DNA of 64,000 nucleotides from an uncultured Chryseobacterium sp. (lineage in GTDB: Bacteria > Bacteroidota > Bacteroidia > Flavobacteriales > Weeksellaceae), in assembly GCF_936933875.1 (NCBI RefSeq), contig NZ_CAKZIK010000030.1, positions 85,840-149,839 of the forward strand, read 5' to 3'. Position numbers and translations under genes: made by a program. Below are positions 17,778-26,578 of the stretch, one piece after another. Below the pieces are notes generated by a model that worked only from the letters and a program-made list of their open reading frames with translations, made no database searches and was not told the DNA's origin. Position 1 is the stretch's first letter. Every line of letters starts with the position of its first letter.

Positions 17778-18586
17778 TAAAAATCCAAAGTAAAAGGTTT
17801 TTCTTCGTCACTTACAATTCCCAAAGCTTCGTAAATATATTTGTAGGTAGAAAGCAAAACCGGTTTTCCGTTGATAATACACACATCGTGTTCGAAATGT
17901 GCGGAAGGCGTATTGTCTTTAGAAGTAACTGTCCAACCATCGGAATGGAAAATTACTTCGTGAGTTCCCAGGTTAATCATCGGTTCGATGGCTAAAGCAA
18001 TTCCGTCTTTCAGGACTTTTCCGCTGCCTTTTCTGCCATAATTGGGAACTTGTGGGTCTTCGTGCATTTTTCTTCCCAAACCGTGTCCAACAAGCTCGCG
18101 AACAACGCCGTAACCATGTTTTTCACAATAATTTTGGATGGCGTAAGAAATATCTCCTACTCTTTTTCCTCGAACACACTGCTCGATACCTTTGTACAAA
18201 GATTCTTTGGTAACCTGCAATAGTTTTTTGGTTTCAGGAGCTACTTCTCCAACCTCGAAAGAATAAGCGTGGTCGCCATAAAATCCATTCATGTAAACGC
18301 CGCAATCTACGGAAAGAATATCGCCTTCTACCAAAGGTTTGTCATTAGGAATCCCATGAACAACTTCTGAATTTGGAGAAATACACAAGTTTTTCGGGAA
18401 ACCGTACATTCCTAAAAAAGCAGGTTCTCCTCCATTGTCGCGGATAAATTCAGCGGCTATTTTATCGAGGTGATTGGTGGTAACACCAGGCTTTATTTCT
18501 TTCGCAACGATTCCTAAAGTTTTAGAAACAAGTTGAGCGCTTTCACGCATTAAACGGAGCTCGTCTACTGATTTTAATTGAATCAT
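17777..18586 (-). CDS. map: Type I methionine aminopeptidase
   Basis: This 269-residue cytoplasmic enzyme removes the initiator methionine. The five metal ligands are visible in order: Asp in SVDCGVYMNG, Asp in FYGDHAY, His in LVGHGLGRKMHEDP, Glu in AIEPMIN and Glu in SAHFEHDV. Length fits type I MetAP without an N-terminal zinc extension. The -7 box ends only four bases before the ATG, which suggests a nearly leaderless mRNA. Confidence 0.96.
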   Translation of the reverse strand: MIQLKSVDELRLMRESAQLVSKTLGIVAKEIKPGVTTNHLDKIAAEFIRDNGGEPAFLGMYGFPKNLCISPNSEVVHGIPNDKPLVEGDILSVDCGVYMNGFYGDHAYSFEVGEVAPETKKLLQVTKESLYKGIEQCVRGKRVGDISYAIQNYCEKHGYGVVRELVGHGLGRKMHEDPQVPNYGRKGSGKVLKDGIALAIEPMINLGTHEVIFHSDGWTVTSKDNTPSAHFEHDVCIINGKPVLLSTYKYIYEALGIVSDEEKPFTLDF

Positions 18587-18590
18587 GCTG

Positions 18591-18598
18591 CAAAGATA
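18591..18598 (-). promoter_or_regulatory. -7 box of map promoter, start-proximal
   Basis: TATCTTTG on the minus strand is a perfect match and lies four bases from the ATG, so transcription should begin at or beside the start codon. Confidence 0.6.
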
Positions 18599-18650
18599 AA
18601 AAATCTTACAGAAAATTTTCTGCAGGATGGTTATCTATTGATATTTTTTG

Positions 18651-19166
18651 TTAATAAGCTGCTTTGAAATCACCATTTACATTAATAATCTGATCCTTAA
18701 TATTAATCATTTGACCCTCAAATGTTCCTTCCAGTTTACCACCTCCGGATTTTGTAATTTTTAGTGTAAAATTATTGTTTTCTTCAGCACCGGCAACAAA
18801 TCCCAAAGATGGATTGGAGGCATCAACATAAACCAAAGTGCCGGGAAATACAAGATCTTCAAGCTGCGAAGGTGTAAATGTGCCGACAGCAATTCCTTCA
18901 GGAAGGGAAATTTGGAATGAGGAAACAGTGGTTCCACTTTCTACTTTGTTTCCCACAATCATAACGTATCCTTGCATATTAACGCAGGTACTAGTAGTAG
19001 TTTCTGATCGAAAATTTTTTGATAAAGCCCCCGTGATATTGGCATTTACCATTGCTTGTCCCGCGTTTACAGAGTTTCCTGCGGTATCATCGTCGTTGTT
19101 GCAGGAAGTTAATCCCACCAAAAGACATCCTAAAAAGAAGTAGAAAAATGTTTTTAAAGTTTTCAT
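18651..19166 (-). CDS. Putative lipoprotein, unknown function
   Basis: This 171-residue protein has a lipoprotein signal peptide (hydrophobic FFYFFLGCLLVGLTSC, Cys at about 22) followed by an Asn/Asp-rich linker. It then has a beta-rich domain with repeated strands (GKLEGTFEGQMINIKDQIINV). I do not recognise a named family; DUF-type beta-sandwich lipoproteins of this size are common in Flavobacteriia. It is a single gene with its own -7 box. Confidence 0.78.
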   Translation of the reverse strand: MKTLKTFFYFFLGCLLVGLTSCNNDDDTAGNSVNAGQAMVNANITGALSKNFRSETTTSTCVNMQGYVMIVGNKVESGTTVSSFQISLPEGIAVGTFTPSQLEDLVFPGTLVYVDASNPSLGFVAGAEENNNFTLKITKSGGGKLEGTFEGQMINIKDQIINVNGDFKAAY

Positions 19167-19192
19167 AGTATAAAATTTTTAAGTTTGTTTAC

Positions 19193-19200
19193 CAAAGATA
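19193..19200 (-). promoter_or_regulatory. -7 box of lipoprotein gene promoter
   Basis: TATCTTTG on the minus strand is a perfect TAnnTTTG match ending 27 bp before the start codon. Confidence 0.55.
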
Positions 19201-19241
19201 TTTTCCACCTGAAAACTTTTTATACCCTCAATTGGGTATTT

Positions 19242-19673
19242 TTACCAAAAAAGTCCTTTTTTCTTTTCTTTTTTTAATTTTGAATACGCTAAAACTTCTC
19301 CTCCTTCTACTCTGAACTCGATTTTTTCGTTGATGATATTGTAGATTTCTCCCCAACCCGGGAAACCACCCAAATTTCTATCATCAATAAACAAATCTGC
19401 ATCAATTTTTCTTGAAGCTTCGGCAGAATCGAAAACTTCGCCTTCAAAACTGGAGTTTACAGCATAGAATTCAACGCCGTTTTTTCTGCAAAATTCTACG
19501 GCTTCATCCAAAGTTTTGCCATGTCTGTAAGTCCACAAAATCAAACGGTAACCTTCACTCTGCAATTTTTTTAATGTTTCAAAAACAAAAGTTTTGGGTT
19601 TTCCAATTCCGGGATATGCGTCATCTACAATAGTTCCGTCAAAATCTATGGCTAGTTTTTTATTACTTTTCAT
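19242..19673 (-). CDS. HAD-superfamily hydrolase, BT0820-like
   Basis: Starting at the ATG at 19673 gives 143 residues beginning MKSNKKLAIDFDGTIVDD, the HAD motif I (DFDGT) close to the N-terminus. LILWTYRHG (motif II region) and DLFIDDRNLGG (motif IV) follow. An upstream in-frame start at 19715 would include the promoter box, so it is rejected. The small cap-less shape fits the BT_0820-like group, whose substrate is unknown to me. Confidence 0.85.
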   Translation of the reverse strand: MKSNKKLAIDFDGTIVDDAYPGIGKPKTFVFETLKKLQSEGYRLILWTYRHGKTLDEAVEFCRKNGVEFYAVNSSFEGEVFDSAEASRKIDADLFIDDRNLGGFPGWGEIYNIINEKIEFRVEGGEVLAYSKLKKEKKKGLFW

Positions 19674-19703
19674 AACTGTCCTTAAAAAAAATTGTGTTTC
19701 CGG

Positions 19704-19711
19704 CAAAGATA
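19704..19711 (-). promoter_or_regulatory. -7 box of the HAD hydrolase promoter
   Basis: TATCTTTG on the minus strand ends 31 bp before the chosen ATG and directly follows the desaturase terminator. Confidence 0.6.
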
Positions 19712-19712
19712 C

Positions 19713-19748
19713 CAAAAAAAAGGGTGATTGATAAAACCAACCACCCTT
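19713..19748 (-). terminator. Terminator of the acyl-ACP desaturase gene
   Basis: Read leftward, AAGGGTG pairs with CACCCTT and ends in eight T. Confidence 0.85.
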
Positions 19749-19765
19749 AAAAATATTAAATAAAA

Positions 19766-20743
19766 TTAGGATTTAACCCATTTGAACTGATATTGCAGAT
19801 CCGGAGTTGCAATTCTGTCCGTAATTTTTTGAAGTCTTCCCGGAAGTTTCATCAAATATTCCTGAGCTTTTTCTGCTTTTTCGTTAAGACCATTAATCTG
19901 ATCGATTTTCCAGTCGTCCAGAAGTCCTTTCAAAATATCAATATAATCCTGTCCTGTATAAACCATTGCTCTTTGTGCGGCATCGGAAAAATGTCCCCAA
20001 AGTTCACCGGCTTTTTGTCCGGATTCTCGCATCATGTGTGCAGGCATCACGATTTTTTTGCGCATCATATCTTCGAAAGCAAGCATCATTTCTGATGGAT
20101 CGATTTCGAAAATTTTCGTTACAAAATGTTTGTAAGCTTTCGCATGTCGTGCTTCATCAGCAGCAATTACGCCACACATTTTCGAAAGTTTTTTATTTCC
20201 TGTTGTTTTCGAAAGTGAAGCCACTCTTCTATGCGAAATATTCGTTGCAGTTTCCTGAAAACTCGTGTACACAAAGTTTCTGTAAGGATCCATTGAAGTT
20301 CCCAAATCAAAACCATCCTGAATTAAATATTGTGTGGTGACCTCTACTTCGCGCATATTTACTCTTCCACACAGATAAAGATATTTGTTGAGTAAATCGC
20401 CATGTCGGTTTTCTTCTGCTGTCCAGCTTCTAACCCACTTCGACCAACCATCTCGGTTTTCCTGATCTACTCCATCAATATCCATAATCCAAGATTCATA
20501 ACTTGGAAGTGCTTCTTCGGTAATACAATCCCCAATTAAGGTTACAAACAGCTCATAATCCATTTCCTGAGCATAGGTCTGGAGTTCTTCTACATCGTAT
20601 TTAAAATTTTCTGAAGAAGGATCTGGTAAAAAATCGGTTGGCTGCCAAATTTTTTCTACCGGCGTTAAATAGGAAGAGATAAAATTCTCCACCTGATCTG
20701 CCATGCTTCTCATTACTTCCTTTCTTACAAGTTTATCGTACAT
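19766..20743 (-). CDS. Acyl-ACP desaturase (soluble di-iron)
   Basis: This 325-residue protein carries the ferritin-like di-iron ligand motifs of plant-type stearoyl-ACP desaturases: EENRHGD in the first half and DEARHAKAY in the second. It would introduce a cis double bond into an acyl chain bound to acyl carrier protein, using O2 and ferredoxin. It therefore tunes membrane fluidity. It is a single gene with a long leader (about 250 bp back to the next terminator) that contains two hairpins. Confidence 0.92.
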   Translation of the reverse strand: MYDKLVRKEVMRSMADQVENFISSYLTPVEKIWQPTDFLPDPSSENFKYDVEELQTYAQEMDYELFVTLIGDCITEEALPSYESWIMDIDGVDQENRDGWSKWVRSWTAEENRHGDLLNKYLYLCGRVNMREVEVTTQYLIQDGFDLGTSMDPYRNFVYTSFQETATNISHRRVASLSKTTGNKKLSKMCGVIAADEARHAKAYKHFVTKIFEIDPSEMMLAFEDMMRKKIVMPAHMMRESGQKAGELWGHFSDAAQRAMVYTGQDYIDILKGLLDDWKIDQINGLNEKAEKAQEYLMKLPGRLQKITDRIATPDLQYQFKWVKS

Positions 20744-20996
20744 CTTTCAATTTTTACGGGATAAAGGTAAGTTAAATATTATTTACAGCATAATTTACAT
20801 GTAAAATGAAAACAGCTGAAGAACAAAAGTTCCTCAGCCGAAAAAAAAAAATTGAAAAAAATTACTTCTGCATTTATTACCTTCTCATGCTTGTTATCTT
20901 GGATGTGTTTTAGAATCTGTTTTACAAAGGTGCAAGTATTATAATAAATGTAAAATACGCACAACTGCGTATTTTTGCTATACTTTTTAAATTGTC
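20744..20996. other. Desaturase upstream region with two hairpins
   Basis: No gene is supported here. A perfect 9-bp hairpin AAATACGCA/TGCGTATTT (20953-20974) and a 10-bp hairpin GCTGAAGAAC/GTTCCTCAGC with one G-U pair (about 20816-20839) lie between the response-regulator terminator and the desaturase start. A near-consensus -7 box TACCTTTA lies at about 20762-20769 on the minus strand. Confidence 0.5.
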
Positions 20997-21023
20997 TAAA
21001 AAAAATACGCCAGAAGGCGTATT
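20997..21023 (-). terminator. Terminator of the LuxR-type response regulator gene
   Basis: Read leftward, AATACGCC-TTCT-GGCGTATT is a perfect 8-bp stem followed by T-rich sequence. Confidence 0.88.
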
Positions 21024-21059
21024 ACTAATAAAGAGTATTGAAAAAAATGGTCTATCAGT

Positions 21060-21728
21060 TTATACCCAGTTCTTCTTGTAGGCCAAATTTATAATCTGGC
21101 TACGGGAATTGAGGTGGAGTTTTTTATAAATATTATTTACGTGTGTTCTAACTGTGTTTGGGCTAATAAAAAGATTTTCAGCAATGGTATGATGCGAATT
21201 TCCTTTTACAATTTCACGTAAAATTTCCATTTCCCGATCGCTTAACTGTACGTCTAAAGCTTCTGCTCCATTTTTTGTAACTTCGGGTTTTGGAGCTTCA
21301 CTGAGTAATTTCATTGCTCTTCTTGCAATGGCAGGACTCATAGGAATTCCATTGAATTCTACTACGTTCGTAATCGCTTCAACAATATTAATGGCTTTAT
21401 CTTCTTTAAGCAAATAACCGCTTGCTCCTGCTTTTATTGCCTCAAAAATTTTATCGTTGTCCTCAAAAATCGTGAGAACGATAAATTTTATTTTTGGATG
21501 TTTTACTGATGCTAACGAAATGGTAGAAATACCATCCAAAACGGGCATCTCCAAATCCATTAATACGACATCCGGTAATTCTTCCTGCTTACAGTTGGCC
21601 AGTTCTTCAAAAAAATCTTCACCATTATCTGCCTCAACTGTTATGGCGAAATCTGCATAAGGCTTCAGTTTTTCCCGGATTGTCTTCCGGTTCATTGTGT
21701 TGTCATCAACAATTCCCAACTTTACCAT
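21060..21728 (-). CDS. NarL/LuxR-family response regulator
   Basis: The start at 21728 gives 222 residues (MVKLGIVDDN). The receiver domain has the acidic pair DD near residue 8, the phospho-acceptor Asp in DVVLMDLEMPV, and Lys in LLKED. The C-terminal LuxR helix-turn-helix reads LSDREMEILREIVKG...TVRTHVNNIYKKL. It is most likely phosphorylated by the histidine kinase encoded just upstream. An in-frame TTG at 21746 overlaps the -7 box and is rejected. Confidence 0.93.
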   Translation of the reverse strand: MVKLGIVDDNTMNRKTIREKLKPYADFAITVEADNGEDFFEELANCKQEELPDVVLMDLEMPVLDGISTISLASVKHPKIKFIVLTIFEDNDKIFEAIKAGASGYLLKEDKAINIVEAITNVVEFNGIPMSPAIARRAMKLLSEAPKPEVTKNGAEALDVQLSDREMEILREIVKGNSHHTIAENLFISPNTVRTHVNNIYKKLHLNSRSQIINLAYKKNWV

Positions 21729-21743
21729 TTCTGTGTTTTTATA

Positions 21744-21751
21744 CAAAATTA
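21744..21751 (-). promoter_or_regulatory. -7 box of the response regulator promoter
   Basis: TAATTTTG on the minus strand lies in the gap between kinase stop and regulator start, so the regulator may have a promoter of its own. Confidence 0.45.
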
Positions 21752-21791
21752 AAGCAATAAGATTAACATTATCCTACGTAAATCAACGTAA

Positions 21792-24422
21792 TTATTTTTC
21801 TTGCAGCTGTATAGATGTACCGGTGATGTCGGTATTGATATGCAAATCAAAATTCAACTCTTCAGCTCTTACCTTCATGTTTTTTAAGCCGTAACCAAAA
21901 TGCTTTTCAGATACATCAAAACCCTTCCCGTTATCTCTAATTTCAAGTTTAATTTTATTTTTTGAATTGAACTTAACCGTAATTTTATCCGCTCCCGAAT
22001 GTTTTACAGCATTTTGCAGGGCTTCCTGAACAATTCTGAACAGGGATAATAATTTAGTGGACTCGAACATTTTATTCGGATCATCAATCTCCTCAATCAG
22101 TTCATAACTGATATGTGGATATGGAATAAGATATTTGTGTATATAATTCCTGAAACTGTCTATATAAGTAGAAACCGGAGATTCTTTTGTTCCTAAAACC
22201 CAAATTGTTTGGCGGAGTAAACTCATAATATATTCCGCATCTTCACGGATTTCGAATAACTGGTTTACATCCTTCTGATCATCCGGACGAATATTGTCCA
22301 CTTTCGCAATTAAACTTGTTGTATAAGCCCCAATATTATCGTGAAGATCTCTTGAAATCCTTTTACGCTCTGCCTCAAGTTCCGACTGAATCCTGATTTC
22401 TTCAAATTTTTTCTTGATTTTATTCTGACTCATTTCGTAAAAAAACAATGCTGCTACACCAAAAGTAAGAAGCAACGAAAGCAAGAAGAACCACCATTTT
22501 TTATAAAAAATATCATCAACTTTTACGGTAATGGTTTCTGCCAAAAGTTTTTCGTAACCATCAGAATTGATTGTTTTAAAATTGATTTTATATTTCCCCT
22601 GATCCAAATGCTGGAACTGAAGTACTTGCGGATCCTCAAATTTTTCCCAGTCTCCATTGTTTACCTTGTAGTATAGTGCAGATGATGTAAGTAATTGTTT
22701 ATCAACAGAATCAAAATAAAAATTGATATACTTGTTTTCGTGTGGCAAAACAATTTTTTCCCAGTCTGTAATTTCGTTTCCATCTGATGAAATCGACAGA
22801 ATTTTAGGCATTTCCGGGTTTTGTTTTGGATGAATTTTATCCAAATCAATAGTTGAAAACTGAGATTTCGAGACAATAGCAATTTTATTGAGTTCTTTTA
22901 CATAAATACTGCTTAAAGTAATATCTCTTTCTGCTCCCAAAAAATTTAATGAACCTAAAGGAATTAGCTTTTTGCCAATTTTCTTCATGATCATTCTATC
23001 ACTCACTACCCAGATAAAACCGTTTTTGCCACGGAAAATATTCTTTACCATATTTCCTGTAAAACCATTGGAGCTGTTATAATTGGTAACAACTTTCCCA
23101 TTTAATAAACCTGAAACCTGATTTTTGGATCCTACCCAAATGGTATCATCATCCGAAAATACATTGGCTACGTAATTACTTTTAAGCCCATTGTTTTTAT
23201 TGTGAAAAGTTTTAATATTCAGGTTTTTATCGGTAGTGAACAAACCGTTTTCATAAGAAATAGCGGCAAATCCATCTTTCATTCGAAAGAAATTTTCGAT
23301 GGTTAAAAAAGGATAATCGTTGGCAATTTGTCCTCGTGGATATTGCTGAATTCCACCACCGTATGTTGTAAAATATATCTTTCCCTGATTTTCGAAAATT
23401 TTTGAAACTCCGAATGTAAAAACGGTAGATTCCAACAATTTCAGTTCAAAATTTTTAATGCTGTATTTGCTGATATTGCTGAAAGTTCCAACATAAAGTA
23501 TATCCCCTTTTACTAAAAAAGACAATGCATCGTTGCTGAGTTTTATTTTTTTGATGAACTTCCGGTCATCCAAAATTTTGAGATATCCATCTGCCAGAAT
23601 ATAATATATCCCATTTTCATATTGTAAACTTCTTACAGAAGAATTTTCAAGTTTAAAAGTTTTCCTGCTGTTAAAATTTCTAATGACGGATGCCCCTCCT
23701 CCTAAAGTAGTAAAAATTAAATCTTTGGATGGTGTTTGGTACACTCCGGAAAGCAGGTTGCTTCCTAAACCTTCATTTTCGGTGATCGTGTCTCTAACCT
23801 TACCATTTTCCTTTACTAAAATACCAAGACCATATATTGGTTCGTAGGTATTTTTTCCGATACCATAAACCTTATTTTTAAAAATTTTATCTGTTGCAAC
23901 ATTTATTTTTTTGCCATTTTCCATTAAGAAAAATGTTAAAGAACCATTTGAATTTTTACTGTAAGAAAGCGTTTTTAAATTCTTGATATCATATCGGTTA
24001 ATGGTTTGTATTTTACCATTCTCTCCAATGACGATCAAGTAATTTGGGTTAATATCCGAATTGCAAAGTTTTACAGAGTTTTTAATGGGATAATTATATT
24101 TTCTGATGATTTTATTAAGACGTGTATCAAAATAAAAAAGACCTTTCTCTGAAAAATAAAGCAGCAAACCCTGTTTATGGTCAGAAGCCATCTGGTTAAC
24201 ATAATTTCCGGGCATTCCACTATCCGCATCTAAAACATGCCATTTTTTGTCGTGATATTTGGCAAGACCTTTATCACTTGCAGCCCACATAAAATTATCC
24301 TGATCACGAACAATCCCAAAAATATAATTACTTACTAAACCTTCGTCTTCTGTAATATTTTCAACTTCGTTATTGGCCTGTCCAAAAAGATAATTGATAG
24401 AAAAAAGCAGAAAAAAACACAT
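21792..24422 (-). CDS. Two-component sensor histidine kinase with propeller sensor
   Basis: The start at 24422 gives 876 residues with a signal peptide (MCFFLLFSINYLFGQ). The periplasmic part has two-component-regulator propeller repeats (for example DEGLVSNYIFGIVRDQDNF) and a Y_Y_Y-type domain. One membrane helix follows (WWFFLLSLLLTFGVAALFF), then a HisKA_3 dimerisation domain with RISRDLHDNIGAY and an HATPase domain (NAVKHSG, DNGKGFD, GYGLKNM). This is the NarX/DesK-like kinase type. The longer GTG start at 24470 falls inside the gpmI terminator stem and is rejected. Confidence 0.92.
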   Translation of the reverse strand: MCFFLLFSINYLFGQANNEVENITEDEGLVSNYIFGIVRDQDNFMWAASDKGLAKYHDKKWHVLDADSGMPGNYVNQMASDHKQGLLLYFSEKGLFYFDTRLNKIIRKYNYPIKNSVKLCNSDINPNYLIVIGENGKIQTINRYDIKNLKTLSYSKNSNGSLTFFLMENGKKINVATDKIFKNKVYGIGKNTYEPIYGLGILVKENGKVRDTITENEGLGSNLLSGVYQTPSKDLIFTTLGGGASVIRNFNSRKTFKLENSSVRSLQYENGIYYILADGYLKILDDRKFIKKIKLSNDALSFLVKGDILYVGTFSNISKYSIKNFELKLLESTVFTFGVSKIFENQGKIYFTTYGGGIQQYPRGQIANDYPFLTIENFFRMKDGFAAISYENGLFTTDKNLNIKTFHNKNNGLKSNYVANVFSDDDTIWVGSKNQVSGLLNGKVVTNYNSSNGFTGNMVKNIFRGKNGFIWVVSDRMIMKKIGKKLIPLGSLNFLGAERDITLSSIYVKELNKIAIVSKSQFSTIDLDKIHPKQNPEMPKILSISSDGNEITDWEKIVLPHENKYINFYFDSVDKQLLTSSALYYKVNNGDWEKFEDPQVLQFQHLDQGKYKINFKTINSDGYEKLLAETITVKVDDIFYKKWWFFLLSLLLTFGVAALFFYEMSQNKIKKKFEEIRIQSELEAERKRISRDLHDNIGAYTTSLIAKVDNIRPDDQKDVNQLFEIREDAEYIMSLLRQTIWVLGTKESPVSTYIDSFRNYIHKYLIPYPHISYELIEEIDDPNKMFESTKLLSLFRIVQEALQNAVKHSGADKITVKFNSKNKIKLEIRDNGKGFDVSEKHFGYGLKNMKVRAEELNFDLHINTDITGTSIQLQEK

Positions 24423-24452
24423 CCTAAAATGAAGGATGCTGTTTTTTACACT

Positions 24453-24494
24453 AAAAAAAATAGCCAACACAATAAAATAATTATCAGTTGGCTA
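24453..24494 (-). terminator. gpmI terminator
   Basis: Arms TAGCCAAC and GTTGGCTA pair around an 18-nt AT-rich loop, followed leftward by eight T. The hairpin lies directly before the kinase start. Confidence 0.85.
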
Positions 24495-24525
24495 AATTTA
24501 ATAAAAATTTTTCAATGAACTTTGG

Positions 24526-26055
24526 CTAACTCACTAATATATCTCCTGTCATAATTTCGGGGATTGGTAAGTCCATTACTTTTAGAATTGATGGAGCTAC
24601 ATCGCCCAGTTTACCAGGCTTAAGATTCCAGTTTCGTTCTTTATCCATCACAATTAATGGAACCAGGTTGGTAGAATGCTGCGTATTTGGTGATCCATCA
24701 GGATTTCTCATTACATCCGAATTTCCGTGGTCTGCAAGAATGAAAACCGTATAACCATGCTCATAACCTGCTGTTGCAACTTTTTCAATACATTTATCAA
24801 CAGTTTCAGCAGCTTTTACAGCGGCTTCAAAAACGCCGGTATGACCAACCATATCTGTATTTGCGAAATTGAGACAGATAAAATCAGCAGTTTCGTTTTC
24901 TATTTCTGGAAGAATTTTTTCTGTAATATCGTAAGCGGACATTTCAGGTTTGAAATCGTAAGTAGGAACATCTTTCGGACTTGGACAAAGGATTCTTCTT
25001 TCTCCTAAAAATTCTGCTTCTCTACCTCCTGAAAAGAAGAACGTTACGTGTGGATATTTTTCTGTTTCTGCAACGCGGATTTGCGTTTTACCGTTTCTTT
25101 CCAAAATTTCACCAATGGTTTCGGTTAAAACTTCTTCGTCAAAAACAACTTTCACATTCTTGAAATCTTTATCGTAGTTCGTCATGGTAACATAATAAAG
25201 ATTAAGATGTTTCATACCAAAATCTGGAAAATCCTGTTGCGAAAGAGCTTCTGTGATTTCTCTACCTCTGTCCGTTCGGAAATTAAAGCAGAAAACAACA
25301 TCGTTGTCCTCAATTTTTGCGATTGGAAGGTTGCTTTCACCAATGCAAACCATTGGCTTTAGAAATTCGTCTGTTATTTGGTTTTCATAAGATTTTTGGA
25401 TGCTTGCAACAACGTCTCTTGTTTCTTCGCCAATTCCTTTTACCATTACATCATAAGCCAATTTTACACGCTCCCATCTTTTATCACGATCCATTGCGTA
25501 ATATCTGCCTGTAACGGAAGCTAACTTTCCAGTAGTCGCTTTCATATGGTTTAAAACATCCTCAATAAAACCTTTTCCGGAATGCGGATCGCAGTCTCTA
25601 CCATCTGTAAAAGCATGTACAAAAACATGATTATCCAAACCAAATTCATGTGCTGCAGTTAGAAGACCTTTCAGGTGATTAATATGAGAGTGAACACCTC
25701 CATCAGAAACCAAACCAATAAAATGAACTTTTTTATTGTTGATTTTGGCGTATTCAAAAGCTTGAGTAATAACGTTTTCCTTTCCTAAAGTGGCATTATC
25801 AACTGCCATATTCAGTTTTACAAGATTTTGATACACTACTCTTCCTGCTCCCAAATTCATGTGGCCAACTTCAGAATTTCCCATTTGCCCGAAAGGAAGT
25901 CCTACCGCAATTCCGCTGGCTTCCAGTGTTGTATGAGGAAATTTTTCGTAACAAGAATCAATAAAAGGTGTATTCGCCTGATCAATTGCGGATATATTTG
26001 GATCTGTACCCAAACCCCAACCATCAAGTATTGCAAGTATCGCTTTTTTAGCCAT
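24526..26055 (-). CDS. gpmI: 2,3-bisphosphoglycerate-independent phosphoglycerate mutase
   Basis: The start at 26055 gives 509 residues beginning MAKKAILAILDGWG. The metal-binding LDGWG and the phospho-acceptor serine in GNSEVGHMNLGAG are visible, as are GLVSDGGVHSH, FTDGRD, GRYYAMDRD and the C-terminal ADHGNSD. It interconverts 3- and 2-phosphoglycerate in glycolysis using manganese. It forms a single-gene unit with its own -7 box and terminator. Confidence 0.97.
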   Translation of the reverse strand: MAKKAILAILDGWGLGTDPNISAIDQANTPFIDSCYEKFPHTTLEASGIAVGLPFGQMGNSEVGHMNLGAGRVVYQNLVKLNMAVDNATLGKENVITQAFEYAKINNKKVHFIGLVSDGGVHSHINHLKGLLTAAHEFGLDNHVFVHAFTDGRDCDPHSGKGFIEDVLNHMKATTGKLASVTGRYYAMDRDKRWERVKLAYDVMVKGIGEETRDVVASIQKSYENQITDEFLKPMVCIGESNLPIAKIEDNDVVFCFNFRTDRGREITEALSQQDFPDFGMKHLNLYYVTMTNYDKDFKNVKVVFDEEVLTETIGEILERNGKTQIRVAETEKYPHVTFFFSGGREAEFLGERRILCPSPKDVPTYDFKPEMSAYDITEKILPEIENETADFICLNFANTDMVGHTGVFEAAVKAAETVDKCIEKVATAGYEHGYTVFILADHGNSDVMRNPDGSPNTQHSTNLVPLIVMDKERNWNLKPGKLGDVAPSILKVMDLPIPEIMTGDILVS

Positions 26056-26079
26056 TTTACGTTTTTTAGTTTTAACATA

Positions 26080-26087
26080 CAAATTTA
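26080..26087 (-). promoter_or_regulatory. -7 box of gpmI promoter
   Basis: TAAATTTG on the minus strand matches TAnnTTTG and ends 25 bp before the ATG at 26055. Confidence 0.55.
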
Positions 26088-26162
26088 CTGAATTCCTTAT
26101 TGATAATAGTATCTGAAAGCAGGAAATTATCTGTAATTAATTTTAAATGATTATTTTTGATT

Positions 26163-26486
26163 ATGGATTTGAGAGACCAATTGAAAAACCTTTTTCCTGA
26201 CCATGAAGAGCAGGATTTTGAAATGCCGCAAGAAAAATTTGAGCAGAAAGAACCTTTAATCTGTAAATTCGAAAAGAAAGGCAGAAACGGTAAACCGGTA
26301 ACGCTCATCGAAGGCTTTGAAGGCAGTGACGAAGAACTGAAGAATATTTCCAAAAAAATTAAAACAACTTTAGGAATTGGTGGATCAGAAAAAGATGGAG
26401 TCATTGTTATTCAAGGTGATAAACGCGATAAAATCATGAAAATACTGCATGAAATGGGCTACAAAACAAAACGCGTTGGAGGATAA
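26163..26486 (+). CDS. SUI1/eIF1-like translation initiation factor (YciH family)
   Basis: The start at 26163 gives 107 residues. The C-terminal SUI1 fold is clear: GRNGKPVTLIEGFEG, then LKTTLG-like KIKTTLGIGGSEKDG and VIVIQGDKRDKIMKIL. Bacterial YciH-type proteins resemble eukaryotic eIF1 and bias start-site selection in vitro; the role in Bacteroidota is not established. A TTG two codons upstream is the only alternative start. Confidence 0.92.
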   Translation: MDLRDQLKNLFPDHEEQDFEMPQEKFEQKEPLICKFEKKGRNGKPVTLIEGFEGSDEELKNISKKIKTTLGIGGSEKDGVIVIQGDKRDKIMKILHEMGYKTKRVGG

Positions 26487-26578
26487 ATCATTGTGATTAA
26501 TTTTCCCAATCCGTAAAAACTTTATATCTTTAAATCCCTCAATTTTTGGGGGATTTTCAATTTAAAAAAGTCAAAACT

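Noticed and set aside
20779..20964. A 61-codon minus-strand frame upstream of the desaturase
   Set aside because: Low-complexity Phe/Cys/Lys-rich protein, spans the hairpins, no family features.
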